Source: Gammaproteobacteria bacterium
GTDB taxonomy: Bacteria; Pseudomonadota; Gammaproteobacteria; Thiohalorhabdales; Thiohalorhabdaceae
Reading direction: 5' to 3'
DNA: 5,741 nucleotides
Assembly: GCA_018609925.1 (NCBI GenBank)
Contig: JAHEOG010000198.1
Location: 1 to 5,741 of the forward strand
Of the stretch, positions 1 to 5,420 are shown one piece after another. The notes under the pieces are model-generated. The model was not told where the DNA came from. It saw only the letters and a list, made by a program, of their open reading frames with translations, and did not search any database. How positions within the stretch are numbered: the stretch's first letter is position 1; each line of letters starts with the position of its first letter. The position numbers were made by a program, and so were the translations under genes.

Positions 1-468
1 GATGACCGCGACAGCCTGGGTCGCTTGCCGCGGCCGCTGCAGACGAGCACCGGCGCCTGGGACGGCTTCGGCGGGGCGGTGGTTACCTACCAGACCCTGG
101 ACTTCCAGCTCGACGGCCAGTTTCGATACCGGCACAACGGGGACCACGACGGCTTCGATCCCGGTGATGTGGTGCGCTTCGATACCTCCCTGCAGTACCG
201 CATCTGGCCCACTGAGCTCGGCAGCGGCACGCCGGGCTTCGTCTACGCCTTGCTGGAGTCCAACCTCGTTCACCGCGAGCGCGACGATCAGTCCGGTACC
301 GAGACCGACTCGGGCGGCACGCAGTGGCTGCTGGCCCCGGGCCTGCAGTACGTCACCCAGCGCTGGATCGTGGAGGGAGCGGTCCAGCTGCCGGTCGTGA
401 GCGACCCGAACGGCGGCGCCCTGAAGGACGATTACATCGTTCGGCTGGGGTTTCGCTATCAGTTCTGA
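1..468 (+). CDS. Outer-membrane transporter of the phenol-degradation MetA type, 3' part only
   Basis: The frame is open from the first base of the window, so the true start lies upstream; 155 residues are visible. The TTG at 25 is only an internal codon. Near the visible start is LPRPLQTSTGAWDG, matching the 'PLQ-GTGS-D' segment typical of the COG4313 / Phenol_MetA_deg 'transporter' family. Farther on are WLLAPGLQYV and VEGAVQLPVV, also typical of the C-terminal half of that family. The protein ends in alternating hydrophobic strands (IVRLGFRYQF) with a terminal Phe, the usual signal for BAM-assisted outer-membrane insertion. The family forms beta-barrels thought to pass hydrophobic or small compounds, but the substrate is unknown here. 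The stop is 20 bases before the NHL-repeat gene, so the two are probably co-transcribed. The family call is from memory of its motifs; the barrel nature is more certain than the substrate class. Confidence 0.8.
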   Translation, partial: DDRDSLGRLPRPLQTSTGAWDGFGGAVVTYQTLDFQLDGQFRYRHNGDHDGFDPGDVVRFDTSLQYRIWPTELGSGTPGFVYALLESNLVHRERDDQSGTETDSGGTQWLLAPGLQYVTQRWIVEGAVQLPVVSDPNGGALKDDYIVRLGFRYQF

Positions 469-488
469 GCACAGGGTGTGGAGGGAAG

Positions 489-1436
489 ATGGGCAAGCTG
501 GCCAAAGTCGCGGCCTGGAGCCTTCTGGGCCTGATCGTCCTCGCCGCGGCGATGCTCTACGCCGGCGGTGCGATCCATTGGAACCGCGAGCCGCCCTATG
601 AGCTCGCAGCGAGCTGGGGCGGCACCGGCAGCGAGCCCGGGCAATTCACCGAGCCCACCGGCATCGCTGTGAGCGGGGAGGAGGTGTTCGTTGCCGACGC
701 TCGCAACGCTCGGGTCCAGGTCTTCGATAGCCAGGGCGATTACCGCCGCGCATTCGGCCAGGACACGCTCGGAAGGCCGATGAACCTCGCCATCGCCGAG
801 GGACGGATCTATGTCCCCGACTACTTCGACGACGCGATCCACGTCTTCACGCTGGCCGGAACGCACCAGCGGCGCATCGAGGCCAACGATGGGCTCGACA
901 GCCCGGGTGGCCTGGCGGTGCGGCAGGACGACACGCTGCTGGTTGCGGACACCTACAACCAGCGGATCGTGAAACTGGATCCCGATGGCACGGTGCTGCG
1001 GGTCTGGGGAGCCCCCGGTGAGCCGGACAGTGATGCCGGCTCCTTCAGCTACCCTACCGACGTGGCGCTGGCCGAGGAGGGAGCCTTCTACGTCGCCGAT
1101 GGCTACAACGACCGGGTCCAGCAGTTCGACCCGGATGGGGAGTACCTGCGTCGGTGGGGTGGGCCGTTCGGCATGAACCTGCCGGGGCCATTCAAGGGCT
1201 GGTTCGCGGTGGCCAGCTCCATCGCCATCGGCGCCGAGGGCGTCTTCGTCGCGGATTTCTACAACAATCGGGTGCAGAAGTTCACCGCCACGGGTCGGTT
1301 CCTGACCGCCTTCGGCACCCCCGCGCCGGCTCCGGAGCACTCCCACATCGGGGTCGCGGCGGACGGGGAGGGTATGGTGTGGACCACCGATTTCGCCGGA
1401 GATCGCGTCCAGGGCTGGCAGCCGGCCGGGTCGTGA
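489..1436 (+). CDS. Membrane-anchored NHL-repeat beta-propeller protein
   Basis: The product has 315 residues. The ATG at 489 was chosen because GGAGGG (480-485) sits just before it and the predicted protein then begins with a clean anchor, MGKLAK followed by a hydrophobic helix at about residues 8-27; upstream in-frame codons lie inside the previous gene. The rest is a run of NHL-type blades with the repeating core 'V-A-D-x-Y-N-x-R-V-Q-x-F': residues 67-80 (FVADARNARVQVFD), 108-120, 151-164 (LVADTYNQRIVKLD), 201-214 (YVADGYNDRVQQFD), 253-265 (FVADFYNNRVQKF) and a weaker one at 298-310. That gives about six blades, a full propeller. NHL propellers bind proteins, RNA or small ligands, and some are lyases or peroxidase-like, so no specific activity can be assigned. 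The N-terminal anchor suggests the propeller faces the periplasm. The gene converges on merR with a 37-base gap. Confidence 0.85.
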   Translation: MGKLAKVAAWSLLGLIVLAAAMLYAGGAIHWNREPPYELAASWGGTGSEPGQFTEPTGIAVSGEEVFVADARNARVQVFDSQGDYRRAFGQDTLGRPMNLAIAEGRIYVPDYFDDAIHVFTLAGTHQRRIEANDGLDSPGGLAVRQDDTLLVADTYNQRIVKLDPDGTVLRVWGAPGEPDSDAGSFSYPTDVALAEEGAFYVADGYNDRVQQFDPDGEYLRRWGGPFGMNLPGPFKGWFAVASSIAIGAEGVFVADFYNNRVQKFTATGRFLTAFGTPAPAPEHSHIGVAADGEGMVWTTDFAGDRVQGWQPAGS

Positions 1437-1473
1437 TCCTGATTGCCCGGAAGGGAAGCCACCTCGGCTGCCG

Positions 1474-1881
1474 CTAGGCTTCCTCGCAATCCCCAGCTAC
1501 GGACCGAATCAGGGGGCACTGCGGGCTTCCCTGTCCGGCCCGGCATTGCTGAAGCAGCTCCGAGAGGGACTCGCGCATGCGGGAGAGATCCCGGATGCGG
1601 GCATCCATCTCGGCCAGCTTCTTTTCGGCCAGGGCTTGGACCTCTTCGCAGTGGCCGTCGTCGAGATCCAGGAGCTCCCGTATATCCGGCAGGGTGAAGC
1701 CCAATCGCTGGGCCCGTTTGATGAATCGGATCCGCTCTACTGACTCCGGGGGATACTGCCGAAATCCCTGTTGGGGTCTGGGGGGATGCGACAACAAGCC
1801 TTGCCGTTGGTAGTAGCGGACGGTTTCCACATTGACTCCGGCCTCTTCGGCCAACCGGCCAATGGTTCGGGCCTTGGGCAT
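1474..1881 (-). CDS. merR: Hg(II)-responsive MerR transcriptional regulator
   Basis: The product has 135 residues, slightly shorter than Tn501 MerR (144). A winged helix-turn-helix occupies residues 5-70, with GVNVETVRYYQRQGLL (15-30) and FIKRAQRLGF (53-62) almost as in Tn501. A long dimerisation helix follows (about 75-112). All three cysteines that bind Hg(II) in MerR are present: Cys78 (DDGHCEE), Cys113 (QQCRAG) and Cys122 (SPQCPLI), with the same 35 and 9 residue spacing as Cys82/117/126 of Tn501. This separates it from the Cu, Zn/Pb and Cd members of the family. There is an additional Cys132 near the C-terminus. The ATG at 1881 is preceded by AGAGGA at a 6-base spacing. The gene lies 72 bases after merA on the same strand, making it the last gene of the operon. 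That position is unlike the divergent merR of Tn501/Tn21. No MerR-type dyad is visible directly upstream of it. Confidence 0.95.
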   Translation of the reverse strand: MPKARTIGRLAEEAGVNVETVRYYQRQGLLSHPPRPQQGFRQYPPESVERIRFIKRAQRLGFTLPDIRELLDLDDGHCEEVQALAEKKLAEMDARIRDLSRMRESLSELLQQCRAGQGSPQCPLIRSVAGDCEEA

Positions 1882-1953
1882 TGTTTCGTCCTCTCCGATT
1901 CACGCCCCGGTGCCGATCCTAGCCGAGGACAGGGGGCAGGGTAGAAGCCCGGG

Positions 1954-3393
1954 TTACCCGGCGCAGCAGGAAAGGTCGGCAACGTCGCGGGTAAAGCTCT
2001 GGGCGCAGAGCTTGAGGCCCTCGGCCATGGTGAGGTAGGGGAACAGGCGGTCCCCGAGCTGATGGACCGTGAGGCCCGCCTCCATGGCCAAAGCAGCGCT
2101 CTGGATCACCTCGCCCCCGTTTTCGGCCACGATCTGGGCCCCCACGATCCGGCCGCCGGCCTCCTCGGCCACCAGCTTGATCAGCCCCCGGGTATCGAAG
2201 TTCGCCAGGGCCCGGGGAACCTTGTCCAGGGCCAGGGTTCGGCTGGTCACGGCCAATCCATTCCGGGCCGCCTGGTGCTCGCTCCAACCCACCTTCGCCA
2301 CCTGGGGATCGGTGAAGATCACCTGCGGCAGCACAGAGAGGTCCAAGCGGGTGTCTCCACCGGTCAGATTGGCCGCCGCCCGGGTTCCGGCGGTTGCGGC
2401 GACGTACACCAGATGGGGCTGATCCGTGCAGTCCCCGGCGGCGAAGACGTTGGTGGCCGTTGTGGCCAGCCGATCGTCCACCCGGATGGCCCCTTCATTG
2501 TCCGTAGCGATGCCGACCCGTTCCAAGCCGAGGTCTTCGGTGTTCGGGGCCCGGCCCGTCGCCACCAGTAGCCGGTCGCTCGCGAGCGTTTCCCCGTCGG
2601 TGGTCTCCAGGGCGAACCCCTCTTCGTATCGGACCCGGCGCACCTCCGTCTCGGGCCGGACCCGGATCCCTTCTTCCCGGAAAACGGCCTCCAGGGCAGA
2701 GCCCAGCTCCGGATCGTGGCCGGCCAGCAGGCTCTGACGGGTGAGGATGGTTACTCGACTGCCCAACCGGGCGAAGGCCTGGCCCAGCTCGCAGCCGATA
2801 TAACCGCCTCCCAGGATGAGCAGGTGCTCGGGTAGCTCCTCCGCGACCAGGGCCTCCGTGGACGTCCAGTAGGGGCTCTCCCGCAGTCCTGGAACCGGGG
2901 GAACGTAAGGGCGGGAGCCGGTGGCCACCAGCACCCGGTCCGGATTCAGTCGGATGGACTCGTCATGGTTCTGATCTACCCGGAGGGCGGTTCCCTCCTC
3001 GAACCGGGCCGTGCCGCTCAGATGGGTGATCTCCGGCCGAGAGTCCAGGATGTCGCGGTATTTCGTCTGGCGCAGCTCGGTCACCCGTTCCTGCTGCTGC
3101 TGCACCACGGCGGGGAGGTCCACCTCGGGCTGGCAGGGACCGATGCCCGCAAACGGGTGATGCCGGGGCTTGTGGGCGGCCTCGGCGGCCTTGAGGCGGA
3201 TCTTGGAAGGCACGCAGCCGACGTTCACGCAGGTACCGCCCAGCGTTCCGCGCTCGATCAGGGTAACCCGGGCGCCGGCGTCGGCGGCGCGGATGGCCCC
3301 GGCGAAAGCGGCCGAGCCGCCCCCCACCACGGCCACGTGCAGTCCCCCGCCGTTTTCCTCACTGCCGGAGACCGGCAGCCCTCGCTCATTCAT
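1954..3393 (-). CDS. merA: Mercuric reductase (short form without NmerA domain)
   Basis: This cytoplasmic flavoenzyme reduces Hg(II) to volatile Hg(0) with NADPH (EC 1.16.1.1). With the ATG at 3393 it has 479 residues: an FAD-binding Rossmann motif (VAVVGGGSAAFAGAI, about 20-34), the redox-active pair Cys55/Cys60 in GGTCVNVGCVPSK, an NADPH-binding fold (LILGGGYIGCELGQAFARLG, 192-211), a second FAD motif (FAAGDCTDQP, 317-326) and the dimerisation domain. Hallmarks that separate MerA from other disulfide reductases are all there: Tyr175 (SPYWTS), Tyr453 (FPYLTMAEG) and the C-terminal Cys476-Cys477 (LSCCAG). The N-terminal heavy-metal-associated domain of Tn501 MerA is absent; only about 18 unstructured residues precede the FAD fold. 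The start is set by AGGGGGG at 3402-3408, 8 bases from ATG 3393; the GTG at 3402 and the ATG at 3399 are too close to that site. The first 8 bases overlap the end of merP, which indicates translational coupling. Confidence 0.97.
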   Translation of the reverse strand: MNERGLPVSGSEENGGGLHVAVVGGGSAAFAGAIRAADAGARVTLIERGTLGGTCVNVGCVPSKIRLKAAEAAHKPRHHPFAGIGPCQPEVDLPAVVQQQQERVTELRQTKYRDILDSRPEITHLSGTARFEEGTALRVDQNHDESIRLNPDRVLVATGSRPYVPPVPGLRESPYWTSTEALVAEELPEHLLILGGGYIGCELGQAFARLGSRVTILTRQSLLAGHDPELGSALEAVFREEGIRVRPETEVRRVRYEEGFALETTDGETLASDRLLVATGRAPNTEDLGLERVGIATDNEGAIRVDDRLATTATNVFAAGDCTDQPHLVYVAATAGTRAAANLTGGDTRLDLSVLPQVIFTDPQVAKVGWSEHQAARNGLAVTSRTLALDKVPRALANFDTRGLIKLVAEEAGGRIVGAQIVAENGGEVIQSAALAMEAGLTVHQLGDRLFPYLTMAEGLKLCAQSFTRDVADLSCCAG

Positions 3394-3697
3394 GGGCATC
3401 ACCCCCCTGTACTTCCGAGGGGTAACCCGCGTTGCGGATCGCCCGGATAAGCGCCTCCCCGCTGGTTTGGTCGGGGTCGAAGGTCACGGTGGCCGTCTTC
3501 GTTTCCAGGGAGGCCTTGGCCTCCCGGACCCCTTCGATCTTCTCCAGGGCCTTGCGGACGGTGATGGGGCACAATCGGCAGGTCATGTTCTCTACCGCGA
3601 GGGTAGCCGTTCGCCCCGGCTCGGCCTGAACCGGTTGCAGCGCCAAAACCGCGAGCAAGGGGCCAAGTATCTGCGGTTTCCGGCAATACCGCATCAT
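3386..3697 (-). CDS. merP: Periplasmic mercury-binding protein MerP
   Basis: MerP captures Hg(II) in the periplasm through two cysteines and hands it to MerT. The product has 103 residues. A Sec signal peptide covers about residues 1-25 (basic MMRYCRKPQ, hydrophobic core, probable cut after PVQA). The mature part is one heavy-metal-associated (HMA, ferredoxin-like) domain with the metal site Cys40/Cys43 in ENMTCRLCPITV; most MerPs read MTCAAC here, so the two residues between the cysteines differ, but CPITV is typical. The start at 3697 is preferred because AGGGAG (3706-3711) lies 8 bases before it and the signal peptide starts there; a longer frame back to a GTG at 3739 would overlap merT and add a non-signal-like leader. 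A second ATG follows directly at 3694. The gene begins 14 bases after the merT stop and overlaps merA by 8 bases, so merT, merP and merA are surely one transcript. Confidence 0.95.
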   Translation of the reverse strand: MMRYCRKPQILGPLLAVLALQPVQAEPGRTATLAVENMTCRLCPITVRKALEKIEGVREAKASLETKTATVTFDPDQTSGEALIRAIRNAGYPSEVQGGDAHE

Positions 3698-3711
3698 GAT
3701 TTTTGCTCCCT

Positions 3712-4080
3712 TCAGGCCAGGAAGTAGACGCCGTACCACGGGAAGGCCATCAGTAGAACGGTCAAGACGCCGACCCCCCAGACGATCCGGCGCTGGTTGC
3801 GCAGGGCCGGGGTAGGGGCGCAGCTCCCTCCGGATTCCGTGGTACAGGCGGCCTTAGCCGCTTTCCCGAAGTAGAGGCGGTACCCCGCCCATCCCAGAAA
3901 ACCGAGCGCCAGCGCGATAAAGACCGGCCGGTAGGGCTCAAGCGCCGTAAGGGAGCTTACCCACGCCCCACCCATGCCGAGCATCAACAGGACCAAAGGA
4001 CCGGCGCAGCAGGCGGTGGCTCCGATCGCAGCCAGAAAGCTGGCGACCAACGAAACCGAGCTCGGGGTATCTTCGCTCAT
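3712..4080 (-). CDS. merT: Inner-membrane mercuric ion transporter MerT
   Basis: MerT takes Hg(II) from MerP across the inner membrane and passes it to MerA. The product has 122 residues, close to the usual 116. Three membrane helices are visible at about 10-38, 50-71 and 98-118. The first carries the essential vicinal pair Cys24-Cys25 (GATACCAGPLVLLMLG), and LEPYRPVFI before helix two is nearly identical to Tn501 MerT. The cytoplasmic loop holds a second pair, Cys79 and Cys87, separated by seven residues rather than the five of Tn501. GGGAG (4088-4092) precedes the ATG by 7 bases. This is the first gene after the mer operator, and no merC, merF or merE is seen, so MerT is the only Hg(II) importer in this cluster. 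Confidence 0.95.
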   Translation of the reverse strand: MSEDTPSSVSLVASFLAAIGATACCAGPLVLLMLGMGGAWVSSLTALEPYRPVFIALALGFLGWAGYRLYFGKAAKAACTTESGGSCAPTPALRNQRRIVWGVGVLTVLLMAFPWYGVYFLA

Positions 4081-4110
4081 GGAGCCTCTCCCAAGCCAAG
4101 GGATACCCGA

Positions 4111-4141
4111 GGGTGGACCCCGTACCGGAGTACGGAGTCAA
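4111..4141 (-). promoter_or_regulatory. MerR operator and merTPAR promoter
   Basis: Reading the minus strand from 4141, a consensus -35 box TTGACT (4141-4136) runs directly into a perfect dyad, CCGTAC (4135-4130), spacer TCCG, GTACGG (4125-4120). This matches the Tn501/Tn21 PmerT operator (TTGACT-CCGTAC-N4-GTACGG) except for the 4-base centre. MerR binds this dyad and untwists the overlong spacer when Hg(II) is bound. With the usual 19-base spacer the -10 would fall at 4116-4111, which reads CCACCC and is very poor. The merT start codon is about 30 bases further on. The operator is certain by pattern; the exact -10 is not. Confidence 0.92.
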
Positions 4142-4519
4142 CCCCCCATACCTCCGTTTTTGGCAAGCTCGGGGGCAGCCGCCACCGCCGGAAGGCGTTT
4201 AAAAAGTATCCCGAATCACGCTCAGTCGGATGGCGCCATCCCTTAGATCCCGGCTCAGCGCTTTGCTTTGAAGGACTCCTGGCCGTTAGGACGGGGGTCG
4301 GTTAGCACCCGGGGCCTTTCCGGGCTCGTATCGGTCGGGGCGGATCCTCCGGCCTCCCAAGGAGACGGATCTGTTAGCGGCTCGCCAGCAGTTTGGATCG
4401 CGCAAACAGCAGGGCCTGAGGTTTCGCTGTGCTGGACGGAATCAAAGGTGGCCAAAGGGAGGCCTCCACAGCTCCGTTGCGTTTGCCAGAGGGTGCCCGG
4501 GCTCCGCCCCGTGCCCATA
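4142..4519. other. Non-coding stretch between the mer promoter and the dif-like site
   Basis: I see no believable gene here. Two short open frames (minus 4255-4518, plus 4268-4549) have no ribosome-binding site, no recognisable motif and low-complexity, Ser/Pro/Gly-rich translations. The stretch does hold a perfect 14-base palindrome (4228-4241), a 10-base palindrome GGAGGCCTCC (4458-4467) and a small hairpin CCCGG/CCGGG (4308-4324). No transposon terminal repeat of the Tn21 or Tn5053 type was recognised. It could be a decayed remnant or non-coding spacer left by integration. Confidence 0.5.
4228..4241. repeat. Perfect 14-base palindrome
   Basis: GGATGGC followed directly by GCCATCC is a perfect inverted repeat with no spacer. 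It lies about 87 bases upstream of the mer -35 box, in non-coding DNA. A dyad of this size could bind a dimeric regulator, but no partner is evident and chance cannot be excluded. Confidence 0.5.
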
Positions 4520-4547
4520 ATTGCGTATAAGATGGATTATGTTAAAT
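4520..4547 (+). other. dif: dif-like XerC/XerD recombination site
   Basis: The 28 bases have the classic layout of 11, 6 and 11: XerC arm ATTGCGTATAA (4520-4530), central GATGGA (4531-4536) and XerD arm TTATGTTAAAT (4537-4547). The XerD arm is identical to that of E. coli dif and the XerC arm matches it at 8 of 11 positions (E. coli GGTGCGCATAA). The XerC arm also resembles plasmid pdif sites of Acinetobacter (ATTTCGTATAA). It stands out as an A+T-rich island in G+C-rich DNA and lies in no gene. It could be the chromosomal dif used to resolve replicon dimers, or a pdif/IMEX-type boundary that lets a module holding the mer operon move through host XerCD. The window has only one copy and cannot decide. 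Confidence 0.82.
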
Positions 4548-4553
4548 AGTAGC

Positions 4554-4582
4554 AAAATCGCCGGTAAGCGCTTCCTACCGGC
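4554..4582 (-). terminator. Intrinsic terminator after the SYLF gene
   Basis: On the minus strand a 7-base-pair stem GCCGGTA/TACCGGC (4582-4576 with 4566-4560) closes a 9-base loop and is followed by GATTTT. It begins 35 bases after the stop of the SYLF gene. A second hairpin, CCCCTT/AAGGGG with a CCC loop (4588-4602), lies between the two. The T-run is short, so termination is likely but not proven. It would shield the dif-like site from transcription. Confidence 0.6.
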
Positions 4583-4616
4583 ATAGCCCCCTTCCCAAGG
4601 GGCCTTGCAGTACCCC

Positions 4617-5183
4617 CTACCGGTCCAGCTCGGTGATCTTGGAACCTTCCAGGCTTACCCCGCCCATCAGGCCGGCCCGACCAACCACGAAGCCGACGAC
4701 AGGCTCGTTGACCTTGGCGGTGTCGATACTACCCCCAGCTCCCACCTTGATGATGGCCACCGAGGCGTCGATCCCGGCCTTCCAGTTCTTGCTCGCCCGA
4801 AAGCTTTCCAGGGCGGCCTTCTCCATGAACAGTAGGAAGACGTCCTTCTTCTGCCCTCCGAACTGGAAGCCGAAGGAAGCCGAGGTCAGACTGTAGTAGC
4901 CGGTTGTTTCGCCGTTGACCTGCAAAGCGCCTTCTCCGTACTCCGCCCCGATGAAGAAGCCCCCTTCAACGACTTCCGGGACCACCAGGACTCCGTTGGC
5001 CTGACCGATCAGGCTTCTCGCCTCCGGGGCCTCCTTGTACAAATGGTCATAGGCCTTATCCACCTTGGCCTCGATCTCTTCGGCGGTCCGTGCCTGCACG
5101 GAATCGGAAAAAAGTCCCGAGCCTGCGATGGCAATGACTGCGATCGCTCCGACGAGACCGGCGGTCAACCGCATGCTGCGCAT
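4617..5183 (-). CDS. Secreted SYLF (Ysc84-like) domain protein
   Basis: The product has 188 residues. A Sec signal peptide spans about 1-31 (MRSMRLTAG, hydrophobic core, probable cut after SVQA). After a helical segment (RTAEEIEAKVDKAYDHLYKE) comes a SYLF/Ysc84 domain covering the rest of the protein: GVLVVPEVVEGGFFIGAEYG, then TTGYYSLTSASFGFQFGGQK, FLLFMEKAALESFRAS and the typical C-terminal GLMGGVSLEGSKITELDR. Eukaryotic SYLF domains bind phosphoinositides, and bacterial members (BPSL1445-like) are exported lipid-binding or stress-associated proteins of unclear role; that is family knowledge, not shown here. AAGGAG (5193-5198) lies 9 bases before the ATG at 5183; an ATG at 5174 is a weaker alternative. 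It stands alone on the minus strand, is divergent from the tRNA gene and has its own terminator. No promoter boxes could be assigned with confidence. Confidence 0.9.
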   Translation of the reverse strand: MRSMRLTAGLVGAIAVIAIAGSGLFSDSVQARTAEEIEAKVDKAYDHLYKEAPEARSLIGQANGVLVVPEVVEGGFFIGAEYGEGALQVNGETTGYYSLTSASFGFQFGGQKKDVFLLFMEKAALESFRASKNWKAGIDASVAIIKVGAGGSIDTAKVNEPVVGFVVGRAGLMGGVSLEGSKITELDR

Positions 5184-5230
5184 GGATTGTCACTCCTTGG
5201 TTGATCGTCCCTTCCGCCCCGAGCCGGGTT

Positions 5231-5280
5231 TGGCCTATCCTTTAGGAGCCACACAAGGAGAAGCCTTCTCCCCTTGTTTT
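5231..5280. repeat. Two adjacent imperfect inverted repeats before tRNA-Leu
   Basis: The first pairs TGGCCTA (5231-5237) with TAG-GA-GCCA (5243-5251), with GA bulged. The second pairs ACAAGGAGAAG (5253-5263) with CTTCTCC-CC-TTGT (5265-5277), with CC bulged, and is followed by TTTT on the plus strand. The second looks like a plus-strand terminator, yet no plus-strand gene ends just upstream. It ends 9 bases before the mature tRNA. It may be an operator for the SYLF gene, a processing structure in the tRNA precursor, or a terminator for unseen transcription. Confidence 0.4.
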
Positions 5281-5289
5281 GACGGCAAT

Positions 5290-5379
5290 GGCCGGGTGGC
5301 GGAATCGGTAGACGCCGCAGACTTAAAATCTGCTCGGGGCACAGCCCCGGTGTGGGTTCGAGTCCCACCCCGGCCACCA
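5290..5379 (+). tRNA. tRNA-Leu (anticodon UAA)
   Basis: A complete 90-nucleotide cloverleaf. The acceptor stem GGCCGGG (5290-5296) pairs with CCCGGCC (5369-5375), followed by discriminator A and an encoded CCA (5377-5379). The anticodon arm has stem GCAGA/TCTGC and loop CTTAAAA, giving anticodon TAA. The long variable arm with its GGGGC-ACA-GCCCC stem marks a class II tRNA, as expected for leucine. The T arm is GTGGG-TTCGAGT-CCCAC. The D arm GGCGGAATCGGTAGACGCC resembles E. coli leuZ. It decodes UUA and UUG, rare codons in G+C-rich DNA. tRNA-Leu genes are common integration sites, but no integrase gene or repeated 3' end is seen here. Confidence 0.98.
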
Positions 5380-5420
5380 AATCCCACCAACCCGATCCGG
5401 GCTTGGCGTGAGGACGTCCC

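Noticed and set aside
459..1346. Long minus-strand open frame (295 codons) opposite the NHL-repeat gene
   Set aside because: It is the antisense shadow of a clear repeat-containing protein in G+C-rich DNA, and its translation shows no domain and no ribosome-binding site.
1437..1473. Second dif-like site bounding the mer operon on its left side
   Set aside because: I looked there and across the rest of the window for TTATGTTAA-like arms on both strands and found none beyond 4520-4547.
1454..1483. Inverted repeat GGAAGCC/GGCTTCC between the NHL gene and merR as a two-way terminator
   Set aside because: The loop is 16 bases, one arm lies within the end of merR and there is no T-run on either strand; too weak to call.
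1882..1953. Separate merR promoter or MerR dyad in the merA-merR gap
   Set aside because: Only a short TCCT/AGGA dyad and a TAGGAT hexamer are present, without a credible -35 box or the CCGTAC/GTACGG pattern.
2062..2571. Plus-strand open frames opposite merA, including 2062-2571 and 2965-3450
   Set aside because: merA is unmistakable on the other strand; these are by-products of high G+C with no motifs of their own.
3394..3402. Upstream merA starts (GTG 3402, ATG 3399)
   Set aside because: Both overlap or crowd the AGGGGGG ribosome-binding site; ATG 3393 has correct spacing.
3698..3739. Longer merP starting at GTG 3739
   Set aside because: It would overlap merT by 28 bases and spoil the signal peptide; ATG 3697 has its own AGGGAG site.
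4255..4549. Short open frames on both strands in the gap before the dif-like site
   Set aside because: The plus frame starts at a TTG, neither has a ribosome-binding site, and the translations look random. The plus frame would also run through the dif-like site.
5380..5420. Integration boundary (att) at the 3' end of tRNA-Leu
   Set aside because: No integrase gene and no repeat of the tRNA 3' end is visible in the window.
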